This document shows, piece after piece, positions 1 to 6,516 of a stretch of DNA of 10,343 bases. The notes below the pieces were generated by a model. It was not told the origin of the DNA, did no database searches, and saw only the letters and a program-made list of their open reading frames with translations. The translations under genes and the position numbers were made by a program. Where the stretch lies: the NCBI GenBank assembly GCA_024636575.1, contig JAGXGU010000138.1, positions 1-10,343 of the forward strand, in the 5' to 3' direction. Numbering within the stretch: position 1 is the first letter of the stretch; each line of letters opens with the position of its first letter. Source of the stretch: Altererythrobacter sp. (lineage in GTDB: Bacteria; Pseudomonadota; Alphaproteobacteria; Sphingomonadales; Sphingomonadaceae).

Positions 1-1
1 C

Positions 2-1111
2 GCGAGTACCGAGGAACTGGAGGAAATGCGCGCTGCCCAACGCGCCGCAAAGCAGCCGCTGCGTTATGATGGCCGCTGGCGTGACCGCGATCCTGCAAAC
101 GCCCCCGAAGGCGCGCCCTATGTTGTCCGCCTGAAAACTCCGCAAACGGGTGAAACCACCATCGAAGACCTGGTTCAGGGCCGCGTTACGGTCAGGAACG
201 AGGAGGTCGACGATTACATACTGCTGCGCGCGGATGGTACGCCGACCTATATGCTGGCTGTAGTAGTCGATGATCACGACATGGGCTGCACCCACATTAT
301 CCGGGGCGATGACCATCTCAACAATGCTTTCCGCCAATTGCCGGTGTTGCGCGCGATGGATGCCATAGAGGGCGGTTGGCCCGACCCGACCTACGCGCAT
401 ATACCGCTGATACATGGTTCCGACGGGGCAAAATTGTCCAAGCGGCACGGCGCGCTGGGCGTGGAAACATATCGCGATGAAATGGGCATCCTGCCCGAAG
501 CGATGTTCAATTACCTGCTGCGGCTGGGCTGGGGCCATGGTGACCGCGAGGAAATCACCAAGCAGGAAGCGGTCGAGCTTTTTGATCTGGGCGGTGTCGG
601 CAAGAGCCCGTCGCGTTTCGACATCAAGAAATTGCAAAATCTCAATGGCCATTACATCCGGGAGGCGGACGATCCCCGTCTGGCCGGATTGGTTGCCGCA
701 AAAATCGGCCCTTGCGCAGATATCGCGCTGTTGACGCAGGCCATGCCGGTGCTGAAAACACGCGCCCGGTCGATCGATGAATTGGCGGAAGGCGCAGCAT
801 TTCTGTTTGCCACCCGCCCACTGGAAATGAACGAGAAGGCAGCCGGGCTGCTGGGTGACGAATCCAGGGCGCTTCTGGCGCAGATTTCCGCCCGTTTGGG
901 CAGAGAAAATGACTGGACAATCGAGGCCCTGGAGGCCAGTCTGAAACAAATGGCCGAGGATCTGGAACTGGGCCTCGGCAAGCTCGCGCAGCCCCTTCGC
1001 GCTGCGCTGACGGGGACAACAACATCCCCCGGAATTTTCGATGTGCTGGTCTTGCTCGGCCGGGAAGAAGCCATTGCGCGAATTGACGCGCAGGCTAAGG
1101 CCCCGCGCTGA
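2..1111 (+). CDS. gltX: Glutamyl-tRNA synthetase, 3' part (5' end outside window)
   Basis: Class I aminoacyl-tRNA synthetase that charges tRNA-Glu with glutamate using ATP in the cytoplasm. The reading frame is open from base 2, so 369 residues are visible and the N-terminus with the HIGH motif lies upstream of the window. An ATG at 26 is internal, because coding continues ahead of it. The KMSKS-type ATP loop appears as KLSKRHG at 431-451. Further on is the family segment GKSPSRFDIKKLQNLNGHYI that leads into the anticodon-binding domain. The C-terminus, with the pattern G-K-L-A-Q-P-L-R-A-A-L-T-G followed by S-P and a LLGRE stretch, is typical of GluRS. The stop is TGA at 1109-1111, 20 bp before gltA on the same strand, so the two are probably co-transcribed. 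Many alphaproteobacteria carry two GluRS paralogues, and I cannot tell which one this is. Product identity is secure. Confidence 0.96.
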   Translation, partial: ASTEELEEMRAAQRAAKQPLRYDGRWRDRDPANAPEGAPYVVRLKTPQTGETTIEDLVQGRVTVRNEEVDDYILLRADGTPTYMLAVVVDDHDMGCTHIIRGDDHLNNAFRQLPVLRAMDAIEGGWPDPTYAHIPLIHGSDGAKLSKRHGALGVETYRDEMGILPEAMFNYLLRLGWGHGDREEITKQEAVELFDLGGVGKSPSRFDIKKLQNLNGHYIREADDPRLAGLVAAKIGPCADIALLTQAMPVLKTRARSIDELAEGAAFLFATRPLEMNEKAAGLLGDESRALLAQISARLGRENDWTIEALEASLKQMAEDLELGLGKLAQPLRAALTGTTTSPGIFDVLVLLGREEAIARIDAQAKAPR

Positions 1112-1123
1112 AGCATAATATTT

Positions 1124-1130
1124 GAAGGAG
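1124..1130 (+). promoter_or_regulatory. Shine-Dalgarno of gltA
   Basis: GAAGGAG lies one base ahead of the ATG at 1132, and its AAGGAG core is unusually close to the start. It supports translation starting at 1132. A later start is unlikely, because the residues that follow are the normal N-terminus of this family. Confidence 0.6.
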
Positions 1131-1131
1131 A

Positions 1132-2424
1132 ATGAAGTTGGCGGACAAACAGGCGAAACTGGAAATCGGCGGGCAATCCCTGGATTTCCCTGTTCTGGAG
1201 GGCAGCACTGGCCCCGACGTGGTCGATATCCGCAAGCTCTATGCCCAGACCGGCGCCTTCACCTTTGACCCAGGCTTCACCTCGACTGCTTCTTGCGAAA
1301 GCGCGCTGACCTTTATTGATGGCGAAGAAGGCGTGCTGCTCCACCGCGGTTATCCGATTGGCCAGCTGGCGGAACATTCCAGCTTCATGGAAGTAAGCCA
1401 CCTGCTGCTCAACGGCGAATTGCCGACCAAGGAGGAGCTCGACGATTTCACCTACACGATCACGCGGCACACCATGCTGCATGATCAGCTGCGCCAGTTC
1501 TACCAGGGTTTCCGCCGCGATGCGCACCCGATGGCGATCATGTGCGGAGTTGTGGGCGCGCTGTCGGCATTCTATCACGACAGCACCGATATTGCCGATC
1601 CCGACCACCGCAAAATCTCATCGCACCGGCTGATCGCCAAGATGCCGACGATTGCGGCCAACGCGTATAAATACTCCATCGGCCAGCCATTCATGCACCC
1701 GGACAATTCGCTGTCCTACACCGGTAATTTCCTGCGCATGACCTTCGGCGTTCCAGCGGAGGAATATGAAGTGATCCCGGCAGTGGAAAAGGCAATGGAC
1801 CGGATTTTCATCCTCCACGCCGACCACGAACAGAATGCCTCGACCTCGACCGTGCGCCTGGCCGGTTCGTCCGGTGCGAACCCGTTTGCCTGTGTCGCAG
1901 CGGGCATTGCCTGCCTGTGGGGGCCCGCGCATGGCGGCGCCAACGAAGCCGCGCTGAACATGCTGCGCGAAATCGGCACGCCGGACCGCATCCCGCATTA
2001 TATCGAACGGGCCAAGGACAAGAACGATCCGTTCCGTCTGATGGGTTTCGGCCACCGCGTGTACAAGAATTACGATCCACGCGCGACGGTGATGCAGAAG
2101 ACCGTGCGCGAAGTGTTCGATGCCCTGAAGGTTACCGATCCGGTGTTCGAAACCGCCCTGCGGCTGGAAGAAATGGCTCTGAACGACCCGTATTTTGTCG
2201 AAAAGAAGCTGTTCCCCAACGTGGATTTCTATTCCGGTGTGATCCTGTCAGCCATCGGTTTCCCGACCACCATGTTCACTGCGCTGTTCGCCCTGGCCCG
2301 TACGGTGGGCTGGGTGGCACAATGGAATGAAATGATTTCCGATCCCGGCCAGAAAATCGGCCGCCCGCGCCAGCTCTATACCGGGCCGACCGAGCGCGAT
2401 TACATTCCAGTAGATAAGCGCTGA
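1132..2424 (+). CDS. gltA: Citrate synthase (type II, hexameric-type)
   Basis: Condenses oxaloacetate and acetyl-CoA to citrate, the entry step of the TCA cycle, in the cytoplasm. At 430 residues it has the length of Gram-negative type II enzymes. The family signatures are all present: HADHEQN at residues 229-235, GPAHGGANEA with catalytic His267, GFGHRVYKNYDPR with catalytic His308, and NVDFYSG with catalytic Asp365. These match E. coli His264, His305 and Asp362 with a constant offset of three. The N-terminal domain (residues 1-50) that carries allosteric NADH sites in enterobacterial enzymes is present, but NADH sensitivity cannot be judged by eye. The gene follows gltX by 20 bp. It converges with the kinase-like gene, whose stop codon lies 20 bp beyond its own. 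Nothing in the sequence looks abnormal. Confidence 0.98.
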   Translation: MKLADKQAKLEIGGQSLDFPVLEGSTGPDVVDIRKLYAQTGAFTFDPGFTSTASCESALTFIDGEEGVLLHRGYPIGQLAEHSSFMEVSHLLLNGELPTKEELDDFTYTITRHTMLHDQLRQFYQGFRRDAHPMAIMCGVVGALSAFYHDSTDIADPDHRKISSHRLIAKMPTIAANAYKYSIGQPFMHPDNSLSYTGNFLRMTFGVPAEEYEVIPAVEKAMDRIFILHADHEQNASTSTVRLAGSSGANPFACVAAGIACLWGPAHGGANEAALNMLREIGTPDRIPHYIERAKDKNDPFRLMGFGHRVYKNYDPRATVMQKTVREVFDALKVTDPVFETALRLEEMALNDPYFVEKKLFPNVDFYSGVILSAIGFPTTMFTALFALARTVGWVAQWNEMISDPGQKIGRPRQLYTGPTERDYIPVDKR

Positions 2425-2429
2425 GAATT

Positions 2430-2462
2430 TTGCCGGGCGGCGCGTTAAACGGCGCCCGGCAA
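2430..2462. terminator. Hairpin between convergent gltA and kinase-like gene
   Basis: A perfect 10-bp inverted repeat, TTGCCGGGCG at 2430-2439 and CGCCCGGCAA at 2453-2462, encloses a 13-nt loop. It lies between two convergent genes and is symmetric, so it could stop transcription from both sides. The loop contains the TAA stop of the minus-strand gene (2445-2447), so its right arm lies inside the last codons of that gene. Neither side has a long T-tract: only TTTT precedes the left arm on the plus strand, and TTCC follows the right arm. Efficient intrinsic termination is therefore plausible rather than certain. Confidence 0.6.
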
Positions 2463-3833
2463 TTCCAGGATGAACCGGGCGCCTTCGCCGGGGGCGCTTT
2501 CCACCGTCAGATCGCCGCCCATCGCGCGGGCGATCCGGCGCGAGATATACAGGCCGAGGCCAGATCCGCCGTCGCCGGACCGGCCGAGCCGTTCGAATTT
2601 ACCGAATACCACTGTCTGTTGTTCCGGCGTCAGCCCCGCCCCGTTATCGGCTACGCTAACGATGGCCCGCACGCCATCCTGGCCAAGTTCGATCCGCACC
2701 TGCGAACCCTCCGGTGAATAGCGGATCGCATTGCCCACCAGATTGAGCAAAACCTGCAATACCCGGCGGAATTCGGCGGTCGCTTTCAGCGATTGGTCCA
2801 AAGGGGGTGCAACCAGTTCGATGCTGCGTTCTTTCGCCCGCACGCCCAATATTCCCGCCGCCCGCCGGGCCACATCGGCCAGGTCGATCTGGTCGGGCGC
2901 GGTGGTGAATTGATCCGATTCCACAATCTCGAGGTCGGAAAGATCGTCGATCAGGGCCAGCAGGTGCTGCCCCGCCGAAGCGATATCGGCGGCGTAATTG
3001 CTGTATTCATCCGCCAACGGCCCTGCGAGCCGGGTGCGGATCGTTTCCGCATTGGCAATAATCCGGGCAATCGGCTGGCGCAGCACCGGCGACAGATCCC
3101 GCCCGATGGAGCTGCCGATGCCTGCCTCGCGCGGAATTTCCGCCTCTGTCCGGGTCGCTGAATATGGCGTCTGCGCCACCAGATAGAGTTCGAAACCCGC
3201 GCTGGCGACTTCCGGCTGGCCAAGCGGGATTAAAGTAACATCCCAGCGCCGCTCTGATCCTTCAATCACGCATTCGGCTCCATCAAGCAATCGCCAATGG
3301 ATCGGTTGCTGGTGGCCAAGACCGGGAAAGCTGACGAAATCAGTCCATGGCCGCCCTTCGCGGCGCGCCATGTCTTTGGCCATTTCCGCCAGGTCCGGGG
3401 CAGTGATGCCTACCGATAGCACGTGCTGGTCTGCATCCAGTCGCGCGGTGAATCCAGCCAGGGCGCGGTCGATGGCCAGCTTGCGGTCTTCGCTTGCGGA
3501 CCGGTCTTCCGGCGGCAACGGTGCTGATTGCCAATTGGCCAGGCGAATGATGCAGCCCTCCGCCCCATCATCGCCAGCTTCGGCGATGGGGGATACTTCC
3601 ACCCATGCCTTGATGATATCATCCCCGTCGACCGCCTGAATCATCCGGGCGAGCCGCAGGCCGTAACTGCGCGATTTTCGGACCAGCGCCAGTAATTCCG
3701 GGATTGCGATGATCCCCGGCAATTCACCGCCGCAGCGGTGCTGCAACTGGGCCAGCGGGTCCTGCGCTTCGACCAATTGATCGCGCGCGTCGCTTCGTGC
3801 CTCGGCAAGATATGTTCTGTTCGGGCTGGCCAT
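2445..3833 (-). CDS. PAS-type sensor histidine kinase-like protein lacking the phospho-accepting His
   Basis: A 462-residue soluble protein with no membrane segment or signal peptide. Two PAS-like segments (about residues 35-100 and 120-222) come first, then a HisKA-like dimerisation helix pair (about 240-306) and a HATPase_c domain (about 350-460). The ATPase part looks complete: N-box LLNLVGNAI with Asn364 and Asn368, G1 box DNGAG at 396-400, G2 box GSGLGL at 423-428. In the HisKA helix the usual S-H-E-L-R-T-P is replaced by S-P-V-L-R-Q-P (residues 248-254), so the acceptor His position is Pro249. I checked this codon (CCG) on the DNA. A conventional autophosphorylating kinase is therefore unlikely. 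It could bind ATP as a pseudokinase or act on a partner protein. The ATG at 3833 follows the upstream gene's TAG by 2 bp, which suggests translational coupling. It is the last gene of a minus-strand operon. Confidence 0.85.
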   Translation of the reverse strand: MASPNRTYLAEARSDARDQLVEAQDPLAQLQHRCGGELPGIIAIPELLALVRKSRSYGLRLARMIQAVDGDDIIKAWVEVSPIAEAGDDGAEGCIIRLANWQSAPLPPEDRSASEDRKLAIDRALAGFTARLDADQHVLSVGITAPDLAEMAKDMARREGRPWTDFVSFPGLGHQQPIHWRLLDGAECVIEGSERRWDVTLIPLGQPEVASAGFELYLVAQTPYSATRTEAEIPREAGIGSSIGRDLSPVLRQPIARIIANAETIRTRLAGPLADEYSNYAADIASAGQHLLALIDDLSDLEIVESDQFTTAPDQIDLADVARRAAGILGVRAKERSIELVAPPLDQSLKATAEFRRVLQVLLNLVGNAIRYSPEGSQVRIELGQDGVRAIVSVADNGAGLTPEQQTVVFGKFERLGRSGDGGSGLGLYISRRIARAMGGDLTVESAPGEGARFILELPGAV

Positions 3834-3835
3834 GA

Positions 3836-4801
3836 CTATCCGGCAGCGTTTCGGCTGCTGGCGGCCAGCATGGACCCCGCCCGGTCAGACCGGAGCAGCT
3901 TGAAGACATCGGGCAAAGTCACATCGGGGTGAATGTGGAAAAACTGCTCTTCAACGGCCTTTGCGTCCAACCCCGCCGCGAGCAGGGCAAGTGCGAGCCG
4001 GGCCATCTGTCCGTCATTGGTCGATAGCGCGGCAATATCCCGGTCCTGATTGGAAGCAATAGCCAGCGCAGTAATGAACAGCGCCGCACCCGCATGGTTG
4101 ACCGCCAGCGCAGCCATCGCCCCGCCGCCCATACTGGCGACAATGCGCGACAGCAGCCCCAGCCTGCCAGTGCTTTCATCAAACGACGCCCGCAACTCGC
4201 GCTCTGCAATATCTGCCGCGCCGCTTGCGTCATCATCGGCAATATGGCCGCGCCAGATCAGCAGAGCGTGGTGAAACAGATCCCCCGGCAATTCATTGAC
4301 CGGCAATTCCATCCGCCGCTGATGCTGGATAAACCGCGCCTGGGATGCCAGCACCGTCATCGCCGATGCCGCCGTGACTTCATCATCGGATGCAACCAAT
4401 GCCTGCAACAATGGTGACAGAACCGGGTCAATCGCGCTGCCTTGTTCCACGCGAACCGTCAGATGCCATTCCATGGCCAGTGCGTGGCAATGCATCAACA
4501 AGGCATGATGGGAAGCTAGCTTCGCCGCCAGCCCTTCGCGGTGCAGCTTCGCGAAAGCATCGGGATCTTCGGTTGCGGCGGCTTTGCCATGCGCCATCAG
4601 CATCTGCCATGCGATGTGCAGGATGATGCCCCTGACGCGCGCGACAATCTCGTCGGTGAACAGCGAATCGTCATCATTAGCCAGCAAATGACCCAGAACC
4701 GGGCCTATCGTGTCGATCACAGCATCGCCCTGCTCCAATGCCTCGCGGAGCATGGCCTCAACCGGGGCCTCATCAGATTGGGACGCAGTGCGATCGATCA
4801 T
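3836..4801 (-). CDS. Unidentified 321-residue helical protein
   Basis: I do not recognise this protein. It is predicted mostly alpha-helical and rich in Ala and Leu, with no signal peptide. The N-terminal third is acidic. A histidine cluster (His98, 99, 104, 106, 113) lies in a helix near the middle. Residues about 224-250, ahead of a conserved-looking S-N-Q-D-R-D-I-A-A-L turn, are hydrophobic enough to resemble a weak membrane segment but also fit a buried helix. The last 50 residues have an L-A-L-L-A-A-G-L-(x)n-V-E-E-Q helix pattern that faintly recalls helical-repeat families such as DUF2336; I would not assign it. The ATG at 4801 has AAGGA (4810-4814 on the plus strand) 8 nt upstream, so the start is well supported. 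It sits 25 bp after the nucleotidyltransferase-like gene and 2 bp before the kinase-like gene, so a role with the kinase-like protein is likely. Confidence 0.8.
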   Translation of the reverse strand: MIDRTASQSDEAPVEAMLREALEQGDAVIDTIGPVLGHLLANDDDSLFTDEIVARVRGIILHIAWQMLMAHGKAAATEDPDAFAKLHREGLAAKLASHHALLMHCHALAMEWHLTVRVEQGSAIDPVLSPLLQALVASDDEVTAASAMTVLASQARFIQHQRRMELPVNELPGDLFHHALLIWRGHIADDDASGAADIAERELRASFDESTGRLGLLSRIVASMGGGAMAALAVNHAGAALFITALAIASNQDRDIAALSTNDGQMARLALALLAAGLDAKAVEEQFFHIHPDVTLPDVFKLLRSDRAGSMLAASSRNAAG

Positions 4802-4812
4802 GGACTAAGTCC
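4802..4812. repeat. Small dyad over the ribosome-binding site of the 321-residue gene
   Basis: GGACTAAGTCC is an 11-bp palindrome (5-bp arms around a central A). It touches the ATG at 4801 on the minus strand and overlaps its AAGGA ribosome-binding site (4810-4814). The loop is too short for a normal RNA hairpin. As DNA it might be bound by a dimeric protein, but chance is equally likely at this length. Confidence 0.3.
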
Positions 4813-4826
4813 TTAAACCGACATGG

Positions 4827-6026
4827 TTAAGCCCGCGTTAGCTTTGACCTTCTTAAGTCGAGCAGTATTGCAACCAGAATCAGAGCGCTAAGTATATGCA
4901 AAACATAACTTAACTGTCCAAAATAGGCTGCAATCGATAAAGTTGCCGCCAACAAAATACGGTCACTCAGAACTATTTTCCAATTGCGCAGCGGGAGACC
5001 CTGGCCAAGGTGCAGCGCGAACAGCAGCACCGCCGCCCCTAGAATCGCGATTCCGCGATCCTGCGGCAAACTGGCCAGGCCGACTATCCCGGCAAGCAGA
5101 ATATCGAACGCGGCGCCCAGCCATCCGGAAATTCTGCCATACCCCTGCGGCGGCGTGCGGCCCAACCCCTCTATCGAACGTAATGCACCGCCAGTGCGGG
5201 CCAGGAAATAGGCCGCAGCCATGAGTGCCATGCCTGCAACCGGCTGCCAAAACCAGGCTGCAAGGCCCGCAAGAACTCCGATCCCTGCAGCGCCTGCCTG
5301 AACAGCGTTACCACCGAATTTTCGCCCGTCCGAACGCTTCATCAGCGCCGTTGCTGCGCGGTCTGCAACGGCAAGAAACGGGGCGGCAAAGGTGGCTGGC
5401 CGTACATGACGCCCCAGCCAGACTTCCTCGAATTCTTCGGCATCATCCTCCGTCTGCACCAATCCCCACTCGCGGCCTGCCAATATGCCGGGCGCCATGG
5501 GTGCAATCCGCGTGCCGGCCTGCAAGGCGATACGAAGCAATCCTGCGATCGGATCGGCGTCAGGCGGTAAATCGGCGAGCCGTTCGACCGCTGGTCCGCG
5601 CACCATCAACAGTCCCGCCCAGGCATATTCCCGGTCGATGCGTTCAAATCCGGCGGCAATCCCCTCGTCAGCTGGCAAGGCCAGCACGGATGGGCGATCT
5701 GCCAGCAATTTCCCGGCCAATGCGCAGTCGGGCAGCAGGCCATCGGCAAACACCAGCAATTCATCCGCCGCCCGGACCATGCCGGATAGGGCGCGCGGGC
5801 CAGGAATCACCTGGAATCTCACGCCGGCTTTCTCAGCCAGATGCTGCAGCGCGACCAATTCCTGCGGCAATCCATGCGCATGGCAGGCAATTTTCTCGCA
5901 GCCGAGCGCCAGCGCGCATTCCAGCTGGTGCTGGACAACAGATTTTCCCGCCACGGCCAGGAATCCGCGCGGATCACCGCCTGCCGCAGCAACAGATTCC
6001 ATGGTTGATAGTAAAGCGACCCGCAC
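4827..6026 (-). CDS. Nucleotidyltransferase-like head fused to a membrane tail, probably degenerate
   Basis: Residue numbers count from the upstream GTG at 6032 (401 residues); the preferred GTG at 6026 is residue 3. Residues about 3-210 look like a GT-A nucleotidyltransferase fold: a Gly-rich segment (G-G-D-P-R at 18-22), then F-L-A-V-A-G-K-S-V-V-Q-H-Q-L, as in sugar-phosphate nucleotidyltransferases, and ADGLLPD near 96-102 at the expected metal-binding strand. The usual Pro-Lys is Pro-Arg. After the linker L-M-K-R-S-D-G-R (230-237), about six hydrophobic segments fill 247-392. This order matches fused inositol-1-phosphate cytidylyltransferase/CDP-alcohol phosphotransferase enzymes. However, the DxxDGxxAR...GxxxDxxxD signature is not intact: residues 279-285 read R-T-G-G-A-L-R, and only Asp310 seems to survive. 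A scaffold or altered enzyme at the inner membrane is possible. The start at 6026 has AGGAG 7 nt upstream; for 6032 the gap is only 1 nt. It is probably the first gene of the three-gene minus-strand operon. Confidence 0.7.
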   Translation of the reverse strand: MRVALLSTMESVAAAGGDPRGFLAVAGKSVVQHQLECALALGCEKIACHAHGLPQELVALQHLAEKAGVRFQVIPGPRALSGMVRAADELLVFADGLLPDCALAGKLLADRPSVLALPADEGIAAGFERIDREYAWAGLLMVRGPAVERLADLPPDADPIAGLLRIALQAGTRIAPMAPGILAGREWGLVQTEDDAEEFEEVWLGRHVRPATFAAPFLAVADRAATALMKRSDGRKFGGNAVQAGAAGIGVLAGLAAWFWQPVAGMALMAAAYFLARTGGALRSIEGLGRTPPQGYGRISGWLGAAFDILLAGIVGLASLPQDRGIAILGAAVLLFALHLGQGLPLRNWKIVLSDRILLAATLSIAAYFGQLSYVLHILSALILVAILLDLRRSKLTRA

Positions 6027-6033
6027 GTGCACG

Positions 6034-6038
6034 CTCCT
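6034..6038 (-). promoter_or_regulatory. Shine-Dalgarno that favours the GTG at 6026
   Basis: AGGAG (CTCCT on the plus strand) lies 7 nt before a GTG at 6026 but only 1 nt before the upstream in-frame GTG at 6032. The spacing favours the downstream start, which shortens the protein by two residues. Confidence 0.6.
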
Positions 6039-6042
6039 GATA

Positions 6043-6079
6043 TGGGCCCAACATGGGTCCAGACTGGGCCAAGGATGGG
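6043..6079. repeat. Four TGGG-headed direct repeats with an 11-bp period
   Basis: TGGG begins at 6043, 6054, 6065 and 6076, exactly 11 bp apart. The first three units continue as TGGGCCCA, TGGGTCCA and TGGGCCAA; the fourth (TGGGAGCA) is weaker. The first unit is itself an 8-bp palindrome. The array starts about 17 bp upstream of the GTG at 6026 of the minus-strand nucleotidyltransferase-like gene, within its leader or promoter. Spacing near one helical turn puts the units on one face of the DNA, as in some operators. No protein can be named. Confidence 0.5.
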
Positions 6080-6107
6080 AGCATATGCTTTAAGGCGCAG
6101 CTGCGCC
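6080..6107. repeat. Two adjacent palindromes between the Hpt-like and nucleotidyltransferase-like genes
   Basis: AGCATATGCT (6080-6089) and GGCGCAGCTGCGCC (6094-6107) are perfect palindromes 4 bp apart, about 30 bp after the stop of the Hpt-like gene. In RNA the second could form GGCGC/GCGCC with an AGCT loop. On the minus strand it is followed by TTAAAGC rather than a T-run, so it is at best a weak terminator. Alternatively the pair marks the promoter region of the downstream operon. Confidence 0.4.
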
Positions 6108-6136
6108 GATGCCAAGCGGAGGTATTACTTTCCTGC

Positions 6137-6448
6137 TCAGCCGGGCCGTCTGGCGAAATCCGCCAGGAATGCCTCGATCTTGCGAACTACGGTGGGTTCA
6201 CCCGGGGCGGAATTGACCGCTTCATCTGCCAGAACGATCAGGTCACTGGCGTGAAAGCTCGTCGCCAGGCCCTTCAGGCGCATTGCGGCAACATCCCAGT
6301 TCGCATCGCAGCGCGAACGCTTCAGCAGGTCAATCTGCCGGGTCAGGCTGTCAATAAACGCACCACGCAATTCCGCCAGCAGAGCAGCATCATCGCCTGC
6401 AGCAGCAGCCAGATTGGCATCGAGAGCGCCGTTTTCATACAACATCAT
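6137..6448 (-). CDS. Small Hpt-like protein lacking the phospho-accepting His
   Basis: About 103 residues and all-helical, with the layout of a single histidine-phosphotransfer (Hpt) domain: a long first helix pair, then the signature helix, then two more helices. Numbering from the TTG at 6454, the signature reads A-A-M-R-L-K-G-L-A-T-S-F (residues 56-67), where Hpt domains have A-H-T-L-K-G-S-A. The invariant Lys-Gly is kept but the phosphorylatable His is Met58, confirmed on the DNA (ATG codon). It probably cannot pass phosphate and may instead bind a receiver or kinase domain. The open frame begins at a TTG (6454), but ATG codons at 6448 and 6445 are more credible; none has a strong Shine-Dalgarno. 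It is divergent from the TipN-like gene with 68 bp between them and lies 110 bp upstream of the nucleotidyltransferase-like gene. The fold assignment is by eye. Confidence 0.72.
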   Translation of the reverse strand: MMLYENGALDANLAAAAGDDAALLAELRGAFIDSLTRQIDLLKRSRCDANWDVAAMRLKGLATSFHASDLIVLADEAVNSAPGEPTVVRKIEAFLADFARRPG

Positions 6449-6516
6449 CGACAATTCTAACGCCGTGAGGGTTAAGATAGGGTTTCACATGGCATCAAAA
6501 GTGGTAGCTTCATGTC
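6449..6516. promoter_or_regulatory. Divergent intergenic region with promoters for the Hpt-like and TipN-like genes
   Basis: This 68-bp gap separates two divergent starts and must hold at least part of both promoters. I see no convincing -35/-10 pair on either strand. On the minus strand TATCTT is a possible -10. A TTAA with an incomplete partner 7 bp away (TTAAGATAGGGTTTC, from 6473) is reminiscent of a CtrA box but lacks the second TTAA. The two genes may share control. Confidence 0.4.

Noticed and set aside
652..1608. A 318-codon open frame on the minus strand across the gltX/gltA junction
   Set aside because: It lies opposite two well-identified genes, and its translation has the composition of a shadow frame. 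High-GC coding DNA commonly gives long antisense frames.
4813..4831. CTTAA and TTAAG arms between the nucleotidyltransferase-like and 321-residue genes, a possible terminator
   Set aside because: The stem is short, AT-rich and needs a bulge, with no T-run after it. The genes are 25 bp apart in one operon.
5225..6093. Long plus-strand open frames opposite the nucleotidyltransferase-like gene
   Set aside because: They are Arg/Pro/Ser-rich without family motifs, while the minus strand has a coherent domain layout and a good ribosome-binding site.
6473..6487. Possible CtrA-binding box (TTAA, 7 bp, TTTC)
   Set aside because: The second half-site is not TTAA, so only half of the motif is present. 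It was mentioned in the intergenic entry but not called as a site.
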